Source: Nemophila menziesii
Lineage: Eukaryota > Streptophyta > Magnoliopsida > Boraginales > Hydrophyllaceae
Assembly: GCA_029959085.1 (NCBI GenBank)
Contig: JARWIR010000018.1
Coordinates: forward strand, 1,860,001-1,924,000
DNA length: 64,000 nucleotides
Reading direction: 5' to 3'
The position numbers were made by a program, and so were the translations under genes. The notes beneath the pieces are model-generated. The model was given only the letters and a program-made list of their open reading frames with translations. It was not told the DNA's origin and made no database searches. Below, piece after piece: positions 11,582-22,833 of the stretch (position 1 is its first letter; the number at the start of each line of letters is the position of its first letter).

Positions 11582-12779
11582 TTATCCCTTGAGTATGTAG
11601 CCTCCCCAGCAGTGGGTGAGGTTATGTATGTCTACAATTCGCCGCCTTTGACCTCTCAAAGGTTGTATCTCTATTAATTTTGCTGTCACCAATCGAGTAA
11701 AAACAAATGGTCCCCATCCACGCATTTCTCGTGGCCTATTATCTTGTTTAAAAGCCTTCCAAGCAACCTTGGTTCCAACCTCAAACTCATCTTTAGCTCT
11801 CTTTTTCACGGGTTCATGGTGGCGGTCCTTCTCTTTAACCTATTTAGGTACTTCTAGAACAATGGGTAACTCAAGTTGGACCTCCTCTAGCTTTTTGTCC
11901 AAAACAATGGATTTTTCAGAACTTTCTTTTGTTATGAGGGCCACGTCTTCAATCTCAATCTTTACACTCGCATTCTCATTTAATTCTGAGATATCTTCTG
12001 TGAATATTTGTTGCTGTGTGAGTTCTTTTGTATAACTTTCAAGAATTTGGGTGTTGGTTTTGTCTTCTTTGCACGCCTCTACAAATGCTTTATCTATGTC
12101 ACCATTTGAATGATTCGTCTTTATTGGAATTGTTGGTGACATCAATGGAGTACTAGGTGGCGAATCCATCCTAGTATCTTCTTCTTCTGTCTCTTTTCTA
12201 ACCAAGATCTCAATGTTTGATTCCTTTAAACGCGGCTTGGTTTGATTCCTTTAAACACGGCTTGGCTGGGTTTTCCAAGGATGTCATCTTCCCTTCACAA
12301 GATTTATTTTCAACTTCGATTCGATTCTCAATAATTGACTCATCTATGCTTAGCGTGGTTGATTCTTCTATTGTTGGAATCTTTAGTTCACTAGGTGTAA
12401 CTTGTGGTGATTCCACTTCCTTCTCTTCTTGAAGGTTAAATTCTGTAGCTACATCGAACCAAACATCGCTATCTTGAATGGCCTCATCATCATAATTTGT
12501 ACCTTGACCAGTTTGAATAGATGGTACTTGTTGTAGCATCTCAATTGTTTTTGTGAGTTTCGTCAATCGTTGCTCCATTAATTGATGGTTTTGTTGCATG
12601 ACTTGCACTAATGATATGATAGCATCACTTCTCGCATTTAAACAATTGAGGGATTCCTCAAAATTCTTGAGCCTAAATTCATGATCTATAAAGCTTCCTC
12701 GTGTTAGATCCATGAATTTTTGTACTGGCATATACCGGATCTGTTTTGGGTTTTGCTCTTGATAGGGGGAAATCTCCAT
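11582..12779 (-). pseudogene. Family-T element protein, gag-like with integrase-like tail (broken)
   Basis: The likely start is the ATG at 12779 (MEISPYQEQN), about 105 bases after the primer site. An upstream in-frame Met at 12902 lies in the primer site itself and is not a credible start. Order: a short Q/Y-rich head; a heptad-like coiled coil of about 80 residues (FMDLTRGSFIDHEFRLKNFE, then LVQVMQQNHQLMEQRLTKLT); an acidic linker; and a basic tail with GPFVFTRLVTAKLIEIQ and HCWGGYILKG. Total length is about 400 codons. Breaks: a 25-bp tandem duplication at 12218-12267 shifts the frame, a GAG-to-TAG stop lies near 11840, and a small indel near 11730. The tail resembles a gypsy integrase end; the coiled coil suggests a structural, gag-like role. 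Both readings are inference. Confidence 0.65.
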
Positions 12780-12883
12780 ACCTAAAGAAAAACCTGAAAA
12801 GAGACTAAAACAAAACAACGTAAAACTGAAAATAACAATGCAAGTAAACACTAAAGGATAAACACCGGGGTCACACGCTACCG

Positions 12884-12901
12884 TCCCCGGCAGCGGCACC
12901 A
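12884..12901 (-). other. Primer binding site, Asp-tRNA type
   Basis: TGGTGCCGCTGCCGGGGA on the minus strand, six bases after the LTR end. Plant gypsy elements of the Athila type carry a nearly identical site complementary to the 3' end of tRNA-Asp. It fixes the element's orientation. Confidence 0.88.
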
Positions 12902-12907
12902 AAAACT

Positions 12908-14498
12908 TGGTGGTCCTTTGTGTGTTCTAAAATAAATGTAATAAGGATAAGAGAACCACAACCGCAAGTGTACGGTTGTCCCAAGTAATATAAGTGATAA
13001 AACAGCTTCGTTCCCAGAGACGGAATGGTTGACTCTAATGCTTATCAGATAGTGATTAATTGCACGTAAAAGCAAGTAAATTGTTTCAAGAATGTTTGTT
13101 TGGTTTTCTAATGCTACGACAATAAATTAAAATACTAAATTAATGCAAGAATTAAACTAGACGCAAGAAAATAAAGTGTTTACGCAAGATAAGAAAGGAA
13201 GTACTTGAGAGACGCAAGGGTTTCACCTAATTATCATTCATTTCATGTCATGTTTAAGGGACAAATTGGTAAACTTGTATTGGTCGGGTTTCAGAATTCT
13301 CCTTACCCCCGTCAGGATGGACTAATGTGTTACTATCAAGTGCTACAAACCCCGTCAGTGTGATTATAGTCCACTCACAAGTGATTAAGTCTAATTTACC
13401 CAATAGTCCATATGTTTAATTAAGCTCGTCAGAGTCTCTAATTTCTAACCTACATTCATTAACTAGTTCTGTACCCAGACCCCCCGTCAAGGTGATCCAA
13501 TCGCCACTAATTGGAATAGCCTAGATACTAAGTCCTAATATTGAGTCGCGAATTCAATAAAAGTAAATAAAAGCAAATTAAAGAAAAATACAATTTACCC
13601 AATTTGATTTCAATTATTAAAATCCCAAATCCAATCACATGAAATAAAATCAAATTAGGATTAACCCATTATGCGTTCTCAAGCACTTAATGAAATTAGC
13701 TCATACTAATGCGAAAAACTAAATTAAAACAGAAAGAATTCATGTTCTTCAATTACAGAAATAAAAGACAGAACCTAATTAGGAATTGGGTTTGGCTGTG
13801 ATTTGGAGAAGATGGCTTTCTCCAGCTCTAAGCTTTCTCCTTTTCCTTGCTTCTAACTTTCTCTCTAAACGCTCCTTCTAAGGATGATTTAATTTGAAGA
13901 ATAAAATGAGAGGTGCTGAATAATGAGGTCTAAAGGCATATTTATAGTGCTAAATTCGGACTAGGGTTTTTACTTAGGTTTAAGTGAATATTAGAAAAAC
14001 CCAAGTCCACTAATAATCCCAAATCCCATAACCGTTGCACCACCTCCACTGAAACAGCTCTAACCGACTCGTTTCAACTCGGATTGACCTCATTCTAGTT
14101 TCTAAAGTTCCGTAACTCAATGTGGCACGTTTTCTCTTCACAAGTCAGAGGCTAAATCCACTCTTAGATGACTCGGAATCAGCAATCTTTGACAACTTTC
14201 CAAATTTGCAGCTTAAAATAATCAATTCTTTCAGGATATTTCTTCTTGCTTTGACTTCATTACACGATCTTTGACTTTATTCTTGGCTTCCTTTCCTAGC
14301 TAGTATTCAAAACCTACATCTTTTCACTCAAAACAACCTATATTACGCGCAAAAGTTTAATAAATGAAAAATACTAGAATTAAAAGAGGAAAATCGATTT
14401 ATTGCATTTTAATACCAAAAGTCTATCTAAATAGTCAAATAAACACAAAAAATGATGTCTCCCAAGGGCATAAAATTAGAACATTTAGGGAGACATCA
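12908..14498 (-). repeat. 5' LTR of the family-T element
   Basis: 1591 bp, nearly the same as 6979-8509 apart from scattered substitutions and a few indels, so the insertion is not very recent. It ends TG...CA on both strands. The first 46 nt on the element strand (14453-14498) pair TGATGTCTCCC with GGGAGACATCA perfectly. A TATA-like box (minus strand CACTATAAATATGCC) is at about 13948. The four spaced CCCGTCAGGGTG-like motifs are present but one carries GTCAGTGTG. Confidence 0.93.
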
Positions 14499-15440
14499 CT
14501 ACACAGGACTCAGATCCTATTGTTAAATAGGCTAGGTATGACCTTTAAGGAATTGCATCTAAGTCGGTTTTTTTTTAATTTCTGGCAAAATTTAATTAAT
14601 ATTAGTATAGTTAACGATTCTAAATTTTTGGTTATTAGTAAAGTGAATGACAATATTTTATGTCATATTATATTATGTGTTTGCATGCTCCATTTACCCA
14701 CAAGGATCGCTTTTTGATCTGGTATGAGTTAACTAGGTGGAAAAAAATCATAACAAGCCTTGGATTATAATATGATATTTTAATGTTATTTTGTCAACTA
14801 AAGAAAAAGATAGTCTCAACTCTATTAATGCTCATGATGTGTTGTGTTTTAATAATTTTAATTCATCTAATGCTCTAACTGAATTACATTCTAATGATTG
14901 TGATTATACATGGACCAATCATAGAGCAAATTCTGATCTCGGCAAGGAAAAACTTGATCGGGCGTTTGCGAGTCCTGATTGGAGTGACATATTTCCCAAT
15001 GCTTATGTGATGATATCACTGACAATTGAATCAGATCATTCACCGCTTGTTTTGCAATATGAGGTCGACATAATAAAACACCAATATGTTTTCAAATTTG
15101 AGTCATTATGGGTGGATCATGCGGAGTGTAAAGGGGTTATTAGGAGGGTTTGTGGGTAACCGGGCATAAAGCAATTTCTTGAAAACATTTTAGAGAAACA
15201 AAATAATACGATTGTGGCTCTAAAGCGATGGAACAAATAAGCATTTCCGAATAACAAGATTCGTATAAAGGAAACATAGATTAACAACGATTGTGAACAT
15301 TCCTAGCAACTCCCACTTACACAAGTGATATAAATGTCTTAAAGCCTAGTTGGATGTCATGTCGTAAAATGAGAAGCAATATTGGGATGATACAGAACGC
15401 TAACAATGGATTTTGGCATTAAGAAAGGACCTGTTTACAA
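14499..15440 (+). pseudogene. LINE ORF2, rest of endonuclease domain
   Basis: This continues the LINE broken at 6978. Readable blocks in order are FWQNLINISIVNDSKFLVIS; VILSTKEKDSL, the place of the usual GDFNEIL block; and DCDYTWTNHRANSDLGKEKL. Then come LDRAFASPDW and SDHSPLV, the catalytic SDH of AP-type endonucleases, followed by FKFESLWVDH. The linker then reads ALKRWNK and EKQYWDD. Frame shifts and stops are frequent after 15160. The reverse transcriptase is not reached: LTR sequence takes over at about 15441. The role was target-site nicking for LINE integration. Confidence 0.85.
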
Positions 15441-16052
15441 TGATAAGAGGGTGTATTTATAGGTGTCTTGGAAGCCCTAATTCGTTTCTTGGAGTGGAAG
15501 ACAAGTAATAGACTCCTAGCCCAACTCAAATTCATAACTCTAAAATATAGGAAAGGTAATAATCTGCCGCTGTTTTGTTTTGGCTTTAACTCCTTCAATA
15601 CTTATCCGTTTGACACGTTCCAATAGTCAAAACTGATAGTCTCGGAAAGATCTATAACTTTTCTTCAGACCATAGTTCCAAATTCCTAGCCAATCTTGAG
15701 TTATGATCACGTTTATGTTCGTAGGTGCTGGAATTCAAATTTACTTGGCAGCTTTTTATTTCCATGTCTTATCTTTTCCTTCCTTAATCTCCAATTTCCA
15801 TGCATATCTTCTTTCCTTAATATCTTTAGACTTGATTTGGCATCTTTATCTCTAATTAATTCATATATATCTTTAAAGCTTCACACTAAATTAATAATTA
15901 ACCCAATATACTCTAAAAATAATAATACATTAAATCAAGACAAGAAATAAGAAAATATAATAATTCATGGGAAAATTGACTACTAGACTTCCTAAAACAC
16001 TAAAAATGATGTCTACAACTAAAATTAAATCATCACAAATAGGGAGACATCA
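15441..16052 (-). repeat. LTR fragment (U3 part), family-T related
   Basis: The reverse complement matches the LTR at 39193-41401: the shared phrases are GACTTGTCTTCCACTCCAAG and CTATAAATACACC. The fragment ends just past that TATA box, so only the upstream half of the LTR remains. Its outer end (16007-16052) is again 46 nt, TGATGTCTAC to GGGAGACATCA. The next bases (ATCCCCTCAAAG) would be the polypurine side, but the sequence beyond is not recognised. Confidence 0.75.
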
Positions 16053-17794
16053 ATCCCCTCAAAGAATTTCTACTAACTTGTCTCTTTCTCGACGGTCTTG
16101 AGTATTGGACATTTATCTCTACTAACTTTTTATACTCGGTATCACCACTCGGATAATCCATAATATATTCTTCTTCTAGACTAGAACTTGTCTTAATTAG
16201 AGTTTAGAGAAGAAGTTGTTTTCATCTCTTTGAAGAAGAGAAGTCTTTGTTTTGGAAGTGGTTACTTGGGTGGAAAGTGCACAAGGGTTTGGCTTGAGTT
16301 ATGTAAGCTCAGGTTGAGGCATTACCTGGAAAAGTCTCAACGTGTCATGACATTATTGTGCACAGTCTCATATATTGGATTTTAGCTCACCTTTAAGAGT
16401 TATTGAGTATAGTGGAAAAGAAGTTTGAAAATCCTAAGAGAACCCCAAGGTAGTGAATGTAGGAAAACCGTACCATTTCAAAATTGCTTTGTAATTTCTA
16501 TCAATACACATTTAGTTATTGTCCTTACATTCTTGAATAGTTTATATTATCATCTTTAGTATCGTCATTTCATAATCCCTGAAGTGTTTGACAAATTGTC
16601 TCAACTATTTTTCAAACTTATATTTTCTTCAAGAAAGATTTTAATTAGTAAATATACTGATTAGTGTCCTATTCATCCTTCCTCTAGGACTGACATATAG
16701 TTTTTTGTTAATATTATAGTTTGATAATTTATACTATTCTAATGTACAATAGTCTTGTTCATACGAGAAAAAGTGAAGTTTGATTAGTATTCTATCTCTT
16801 CTTACATTCCTTTCCTTTGTGGTATGGTGCAGGATTATTACCATGTTGGTTTTACTCGTGAAGCTTCATGCAAATACTTTAGAACTCAAAAAATCAGATT
16901 CTTCGCTTGTGGTAATAGTTCTTCATCTCCTTAGAACTTAATTCATCAGCTAAGTTAACACGGATTTTGAGTCTCGTGGTTAATTACTACCCTATTTTTA
17001 GTTCTTATTGATTGTTGTATTGGCTAACCGAGATCCCTATGTTGAATTAAATACTTATTAGAGTCCAATAATTGTTAAAGTCTAAGACATATGATGATTG
17101 AACAAAAGAAAAATCTCAAAACCAATGATAATTTTAGAAATTTAAGGTTGTTCTAATGTAAATAACTCGTGGTATGAAAACTTTTGCTAAACACTTAGTG
17201 TTTCGATGCAAGTAAAAAGTACAACATGTGATTCAGAGTTAACTACATGAGTATTGGAATAACCTGCTCTGTTTCGGGCATATGTTGCATCTTTTGATGA
17301 TGAAATAAAAAAGAAGGCTAGGCTTGAAATGTTTGGAGCAGTTACCAGGTTACTACTTGAATACCTATATCTCCTCATTATACCAAATGTCGTCTTATTT
17401 ACCGCCCTACCAGGTTGCAATTCGAACCCATAATATTTGTAAAGTAATTCATCCACCTATATAATAACATGATTTATTGACAAAAAAAAAAATTAGCATT
17501 ATGTCCATTTACATTGTACATTAATCCTTTTAAAATGATATAGTTAAAGAGATAACATGATATATTGAACCTTATTTAGATGACATTGATAGTATATGAT
17601 ATTACGGAGAAACCCTTTCAGTATCCTATAATTGTCATTAGAACATATGTAGGACAACATAATCATTACGTCCTACCATTGGCTTCAAACTTTTTCATCA
17701 AGAATTAATGCTTCAGATGCCTAAATACTTGTACAACAAGGATCGTGGAAAGTAGTTGGAATAACTTAATTGAACAAATCTCTCTATTTCTTTT
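16053..17794. other. No gene seen
   Basis: AT-rich sequence with no frame, repeat or element end that I can name. Some phrases near 16800-17000 look exon-like in composition but give no recognised protein. A minus-strand open stretch at 17187-17456 has a tRNA B-box-like phrase (GGGTTCGAATTGC) and may derive from an old SINE. Confidence 0.4.
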
Positions 17795-17945
17795 GCCCGC
17801 AATGGGTATGAAGTGAGAGGTATTGGATTTGAATCTCCTCCCTGAACATGGGTAACCTAGTTCTGATTTACCTGAGAACGGTATGCATGAAACGACATAC
17901 ATATTCTCTATAGAATTAGTCGTGGCCCGGACCACCCACATACTT
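17795..17945 (+). repeat. SINE-like repeat, copy 1
   Basis: Contains a B-box-like TGGATTTGAATC, then ACATGGGTAACCTAG and a terminal ATAGAATTAGTCGTG. The same order of phrases, with about a quarter of the bases changed, occurs at 44590-44745. Two dispersed copies with a tRNA-like internal promoter box suggest a SINE; the A box is not clear. Confidence 0.4.
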
Positions 17946-18579
17946 AAAATAACAATTATTGTGACGGTTAAAGTAAAAAATTCTTATAATTTCAAATTTT
18001 GTAATGTTTACTAAATATATTAGTTTTGTAATATGTTAGCTATGTGTTCAATATGTTAGCTATGTGTTCAACCAGTACATTTTTAAGTCTGAAATTTGTC
18101 TTTTGTAATATTAATTTTTATCAGATTTTTTTATTTTTTATTATTCTTTAATACAATTTAAGAAAAATATTAGGATCAAATTAGTTTGACACGAATTGGT
18201 TATTTGAGGGTAATCCAAAGTTAACATGAACTATTTGATCTTCAAAATTATTTTTAGTCAAAGTAGGGTTAAGATCTTAAAAGTTAGTTTCAATTACCCA
18301 TGGGGTCTTGAAGACCATCTTAGTTCCACAAAGGAATTATTCCAGTGCTCTCTCATCCAAAGAGGCCTCTAAGATGTCTATTGTCTTTACTACCCTCCTA
18401 GTGCATATAAGACAAAAAAAGTTTCTTCTCTCTTCTCCATTACCATTACTATCTCTCCTCTATTACCATTAATCTCTCTCCTACTTTATCATTTTTTTCT
18501 CTCTCCTCCTTCATTATCAATAATTTTCAACTCTGACCACAATCACCAACCACCACCGATCACCGCCAGAAAAAGTTCT

Positions 18580-18800
18580 AAGCATAGAAAAAGTTACTGA
18601 GCATGGAAAAATCATGGAAAAAGTTACTGAGCATGGGGTACTGAGCATGGAAAAAGTTGCTGAGTATCAGACTAAGTGATGAGTGTCGCAAAAAGTTGTT
18701 AAGTATTCAAATTTTTTTGTTGAGTGACTTTACTGAGCATGCTCGAATGTTTAGTAAATTTACTGAGTCTGGGAGAAAAAGTTGTTGAGTTTTATTGTTT
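18580..18800. repeat. Degenerate minisatellite, TACTGAGCATGGAAAAAGT type
   Basis: Repeated phrases of about 12-20 bases built on CTGAGCATGG/AAAAAGTT, with decaying copies (TGAGTATC, TGAGTGAC) toward the right. Confidence 0.7.
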
Positions 18801-19203
18801 TCTTGATTCAAATTTATTTATATGGAAAAAAACTCAAATATTAAAAAATTTCTAAAGAAAAGAAAAAATATTGGAAAATATTACATTATAATTACAAGAA
18901 AAAAAGAATAAAAAATTTCACCCATTGCTTCTTTAGATCCTGAATAAATAAAAAGTTATTGTTTAATAGTTTATTATAGTCCACAACAGAAACTTGTGTC
19001 GCTTTCTAATCATTTGATATATAATAAAAGGAGAATATTCGACTGTGTTGATGGAAAAGAGAGAAGATTTAATCGATGAACCATGCTCATAAAAAATTGA
19101 TGAACGATGCTTAGTAATAAATCACCATTCCATCCATTTCACTCCAGTGAACCACTTCAAACCACCACCTCGCTACACCACTCCGAACCACTACTACAAA
19201 CGG

Positions 19204-19531
19204 GAGCTACTACCACCTGCTCGAAATTACCAAAGCCATGGATCTCACCCATTAAGATGAGATGCTTCTTCTTCTCGAGACTACATGACAGCTTCCACCA
19301 TGGACCAGAGAAGCCTCGTCGCTGCACGAGAGATCCACCGCTGTTGCACGAGAGATCAGCCAAAGCAGAGCTACTACCACCTGCTCGAAATTACTGAAAG
19401 TTGGATCTCACCGATTAAGCTTAGATGCTACTTCTTCTCGAGACTGGATGACAGCTTCCACCATGGACCGGAGAAGCCTCGCCGCTGCACGAGAGGAGAT
19501 CCGTCGCCGCTACACGAGAGATCCGTCATGG
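19204..19531. repeat. Two-copy tandem duplication, period 164 bp
   Basis: The phrase GAGCTACTACCACCTGCTCG starts at 19204 and again at 19368, and the following 120 or so bases match with few changes (for example TTCTTCTCGAGACT and CAGCTTCCACCATGGACC). Both copies are open in one plus frame, but no protein family is recognised. Confidence 0.85.
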
Positions 19532-19905
19532 AAGGAGGCTCCAACAGACTGAACTAAGCTTGATCAGGACTGTTGGCTGGAAATTGTTTCGAACTCAGAA
19601 AAAGCTTGGTTGGAAGCATCATGAACGAGGAAGAATTTTGTTTCGGTAGGGCCGATTGGCGAAGACAGTGATTTTCATCTGCTGATGATAGAGGAGAGAG
19701 GAAAGAGGGAGATACTTTCGGGTTTTAATTTTTATTTGATAAAAAATAGTATATATAGAGAAATAAAAACCAAAATGGCGTAAGAAGGTAATTGGAAAAT
19801 TAGGCTTGTAGTGTATAATTTAGTTTGTGGCCTTTAGTAAGAAGAGGGTATAGACCCGATTTTGTTGGGTCTTGGGGTGGTGTCTTGAAGACCCCTTGTG
19901 CAATA

Positions 19906-21517
19906 ATCTCTAAATCTGATCTATTTGTTCTCGGGTTAGATTTTTAGCAAACTCAAACCCAACCTGGCCTGTGATATGCCTTAAAATTCAACAGTTTTTA
20001 AAATTTAGGAGGGTTAATTTTTATTTGTGTTTTAAATAATACTCAAGTTGACAAATGAAAAGGATCCTACAATAATATCTTTATCTATATATTCTTTTAT
20101 TTAATTATGTCATTTGACAAAAAAAAGTCTTTTTTTATTTAGGATTTTTTTTAATAAAATAAATTTATACTAATTCTAAAATCCAAGTTAATACCTTATA
20201 AATATAATATTTTTCATTTTTAGGTCAAATAATTTTGAATAAATCAAATTATTTTATTACTATCCAAAATAAATTTTAAAAATAAAAATATGCCAAAAAC
20301 TCCATCTAAATGTTCACTGAAATAAAAAGGTAGATTAAAAACATCTTATTTATAAAATGTTATTATTCATATACGTCGTTTGAACCCAAAAGAAAAAGCT
20401 CTTTATTTATTTATGATTTTTTAAATTATGATATTTTTTAATAAAATCAATTTATACTTATCCCAAAATTAAAGTTAACTCCTCATAAATATCTAATTTT
20501 TTTAAGATCAAATAAAATGATTTAAACAAATCAAAACAATCAATACTAGAATTTTTAAAAAAAAATGTCGAATTTCTATTTAATTTTTTGTCTGAATAGA
20601 TATGTAAACCATCTTTACTCATAATAATAATTAATTATGTAGCATTTATGTTGTATGTCCAAAAAATAAAAAATGCATCATTTATTTATGAGATTCTGAA
20701 ATAAATTTTGTATATTTATCTCAAAATCCAAGTGTCTACCTTATAAATACCATATATTTCTTTTAAGCTCACTCAATATGTTTTGAACAAATTAAAATTT
20801 TAATCACAAAAAAAAAGTAAGAGAATCTAAAATATATTTGATGAATTTCTTTTAGAACTCTATCAAAATTTCAACCTAAATTTATAGGTAACTACTTTCT
20901 TTCGATAAATTTCATCTTTATTATGTCTTTTATATATTTATTTTTCTCTAATCATACTTCTTGTTATGTTGTTTGGAATTTTTGATAATTTGTTTTATTG
21001 GAAAAATATGGTAAATAATTAAATCTATGGGTAGATCTGAAATTTTTAGTCGAAAACCGTCTATACTCACAATTAAAAAAAAAGATAAATTTTTGCAGAA
21101 AAAGACTAATTTTTTTATTTAGTGGATTAGAATTTTTTTGTTCATATTTATCCTAACAAATTCACATCAACCCACCTTACATCCAATCCAAGAAAAAAAA
21201 GGAATTTCAAAATAATATTCCTAATATATAATTAATTTATATTATATTATACAAAATAATATATATTTTATTATATAAAAATTTAATTACTCATATAAAC
21301 AAATATATCCAAAATTCATAAGCTAATTTAATAATATGGAGGCCAGTAAATACTTAAAATTTAGGAACAGTAAAAAAAGTAAAATAAATTTAAAAGTGGG
21401 AAAAAGATATCATCCTTTTCTTTTTAATTAACAATATGTAGCTACATTCTTGATTAGGCAAACATAAATTAAAAATAAGAATATTGCTATATATCACCTC
21501 TTTTTTCTTCACCTATT
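19906..21517. other. Very AT-rich stretch, no gene seen
   Basis: Long runs of A and T with no frame above chance. Short related phrases recur (for example CAAGTTAATACCTTATAAAT, AAAGTTAACTCCTCATAAAT and CAAGTGTCTACCTTATAAAT at about 20183, 20471 and 20730). They suggest an old degenerate repeat of about 270 bp, too decayed to define. Confidence 0.5.
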
Positions 21518-22529
21518 CTTTTTTTTTGTCATACATTGTAGAAAAAGCAATTAAATACAGCAGTTTCTCAAAGCATTGCTAATAAAATCTATACTATCTA
21601 TTACATCATTAGAAATCCAGTTCGGAATATCTCCCATTCGCCTAGTATATTTTGCTGTTAAGTCGGCTATGCTGTTCCGTTCTCTTTTGATATGACAAAC
21701 TTCCCAAATCGGATATCTCGCTGCCCATTTCCATATTATTTCTATTAGCGGCTGTATCTTCCAATCTATAGCTTGCCTTTTTTTAATTCCTTGTACGATT
21801 TCCAGATTATCGGAATAAAATATTGCTCTATCAAATCCCATAGAATCTGTTGCCTTCATAGCTTGTAGAATAACATATATTTCCCCTTCTTTAACGCTTT
21901 TACACACACCTCTCCTAGATTTCTTTTCCATAATTTTTCCTTCCTTATCCAAAGTAATAGAAGCAATTCCGCTCAATTCATTTTCGTTGATGAAAGAAAC
22001 ATCGTTATGCCACGTAATATCAGCTTCCCTATCCTTCACTTCCTCTGTCCCGTTATTTATTCGTTGATTTTCTCTCTGGATTACACAGTCTTTCTTTTTT
22101 TCCTAACTTGTTTATTAAAGTCTATCAATAAGATTTAGTGAACTGTTTATAATCTCTGAGATGTCCCATTCCTTTTTCTCGAAAAAACCCTTCATTCTAG
22201 CCTTCCAAATATTCCACATTATTGCGATTAGGTTACTAGTTACCCATTTCTTGTCCCACCCGTTTTTTGAGTAGCTTGAAATAATATTTGTAATCCAATC
22301 ACTAACCTTGGTATTCTCCTCTCTGTTAACTTTAATTTGTAATTGGGATTGAGCCCAAACCGCTGTGCTAAAAGGACACTGGATAAATAAGTGTTCCAAT
22401 GTTTCTTCCCCGGTTTCGCACCATTCACATTGCGTGGATATGATACACTTTTTCTTCTTTAAATTCTTTTTTGTTAGTAATGCGTTATTACAAACCTTCC
22501 ACATAAAATTCCACATTCTTGTTGGTACA
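21518..22529 (-). pseudogene. LINE ORF2 3' end: zinc-binding RVT tail and RNase H
   Basis: Minus strand. First comes the reverse-transcriptase-associated zinc-binding region: MWNFMWKVCNNALLTKK, then CEWCETGEETLEHLFIQCPF with its Cys/His pattern, then WNIWKARMKGFF. After a frame break near 22040-22115 follows an RNase H domain: ITWHNDVSF, EGEIYVILQAMKA, AIFYSDNLEIVQGIKK and NSIADLTAKYTRR (the D/H-like end helix). It ends with an ATGAC(A)9 tail, seen as poly-T at 21519-21527. It is 5'-truncated: the reverse transcriptase core is missing. It abuts the copia 5' LTR at 22530. Confidence 0.88.
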
Positions 22530-22752
22530 TTTGAACTAGTATAAATATACCTGTTTGGTCATTTGTAGGATCATCAATCCACAACAACTATAAGCACTAT
22601 AAAGTCTTGTAAAAAGTTCATTACTTAATAAAATATTCATTTCACAAACTGTGAGTCCAATTCCAAGCAATTACTTATTTCTTTCTCTCTTCCAATATAA
22701 AATTATTTCTATAAATTGTTTTTTCTTTCTCTTCTTTAATATAAAAACAAAC
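22530..22752 (+). repeat. Copia 5' LTR, right part
   Basis: Starts TTTGAACTAGTATAAATATA, so it contains the TATA box, and ends ACAAAC just before the primer site. Everything left of the box is absent: LINE sequence begins at 22529. Confidence 0.85.
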
Positions 22753-22755
22753 GAG

Positions 22756-22767
22756 TGGTATCAGAGC
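22756..22767 (+). other. Primer binding site, initiator Met tRNA
   Basis: TGGTATCAGAGC, the standard copia primer site, four bases after the LTR end. Confidence 0.93.
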
Positions 22768-22833
22768 AACGTCCGGTTATTAACTAGGCGATAACTAGCT
22801 TCCGCAAAAATACCTCCACAATATAATATTCTC

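Larger units (their letters stand above)
6979..14498 (-). mobile_element. Complete non-autonomous LTR retrotransposon, family T
   Basis: A 7.5-kb element with two LTRs (6979-8509 and 12908-14498), an Asp-tRNA-type primer site next to the higher-numbered LTR, and a polypurine tract next to the other. It therefore reads on the minus strand. The flanking bases are CTACC on the left and CTACA on the right, a 5-bp target duplication with one difference. The 4.4-kb internal part holds one broken frame (12779 down to 11582), a GC-rich palindromic spacer, a weak coiled-coil remnant and a long 3' region. No protease, reverse transcriptase, RNase H or integrase core is found. It would have needed enzymes from a relative, as LARD or TR-GAG type elements do. 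Confidence 0.9.
18296..19905. mobile_element. Possible non-autonomous TIR element carrying gene-like DNA
   Basis: The left edge has GGGGTCTTGAAGACCATC and the right edge GTGTCTTGAAGACCCC, which are inverted. Inside are a degenerate minisatellite, a GC-richer stretch with a 164-bp tandem duplication, and a tail (AAAAAATAGTATATATAG and on) that resembles the tail of the blocks at 47940-49177 and 53331-54570. No transposase is seen and no clear target duplication. The end sequence is itself palindromic, which weakens the TIR call. A Mutator-like element with captured gene sequence is one reading. Confidence 0.35.

Noticed and set aside
17187..17456. 89-codon minus-strand frame
   Set aside because: No recognisable domain; contains a tRNA B-box-like phrase and lies in old repeat-like DNA.
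19107..19557. Overlapping open frames in the GC-rich part
   Set aside because: Frames follow the 164-bp tandem duplication and GC content; no family likeness, no splice or start context.
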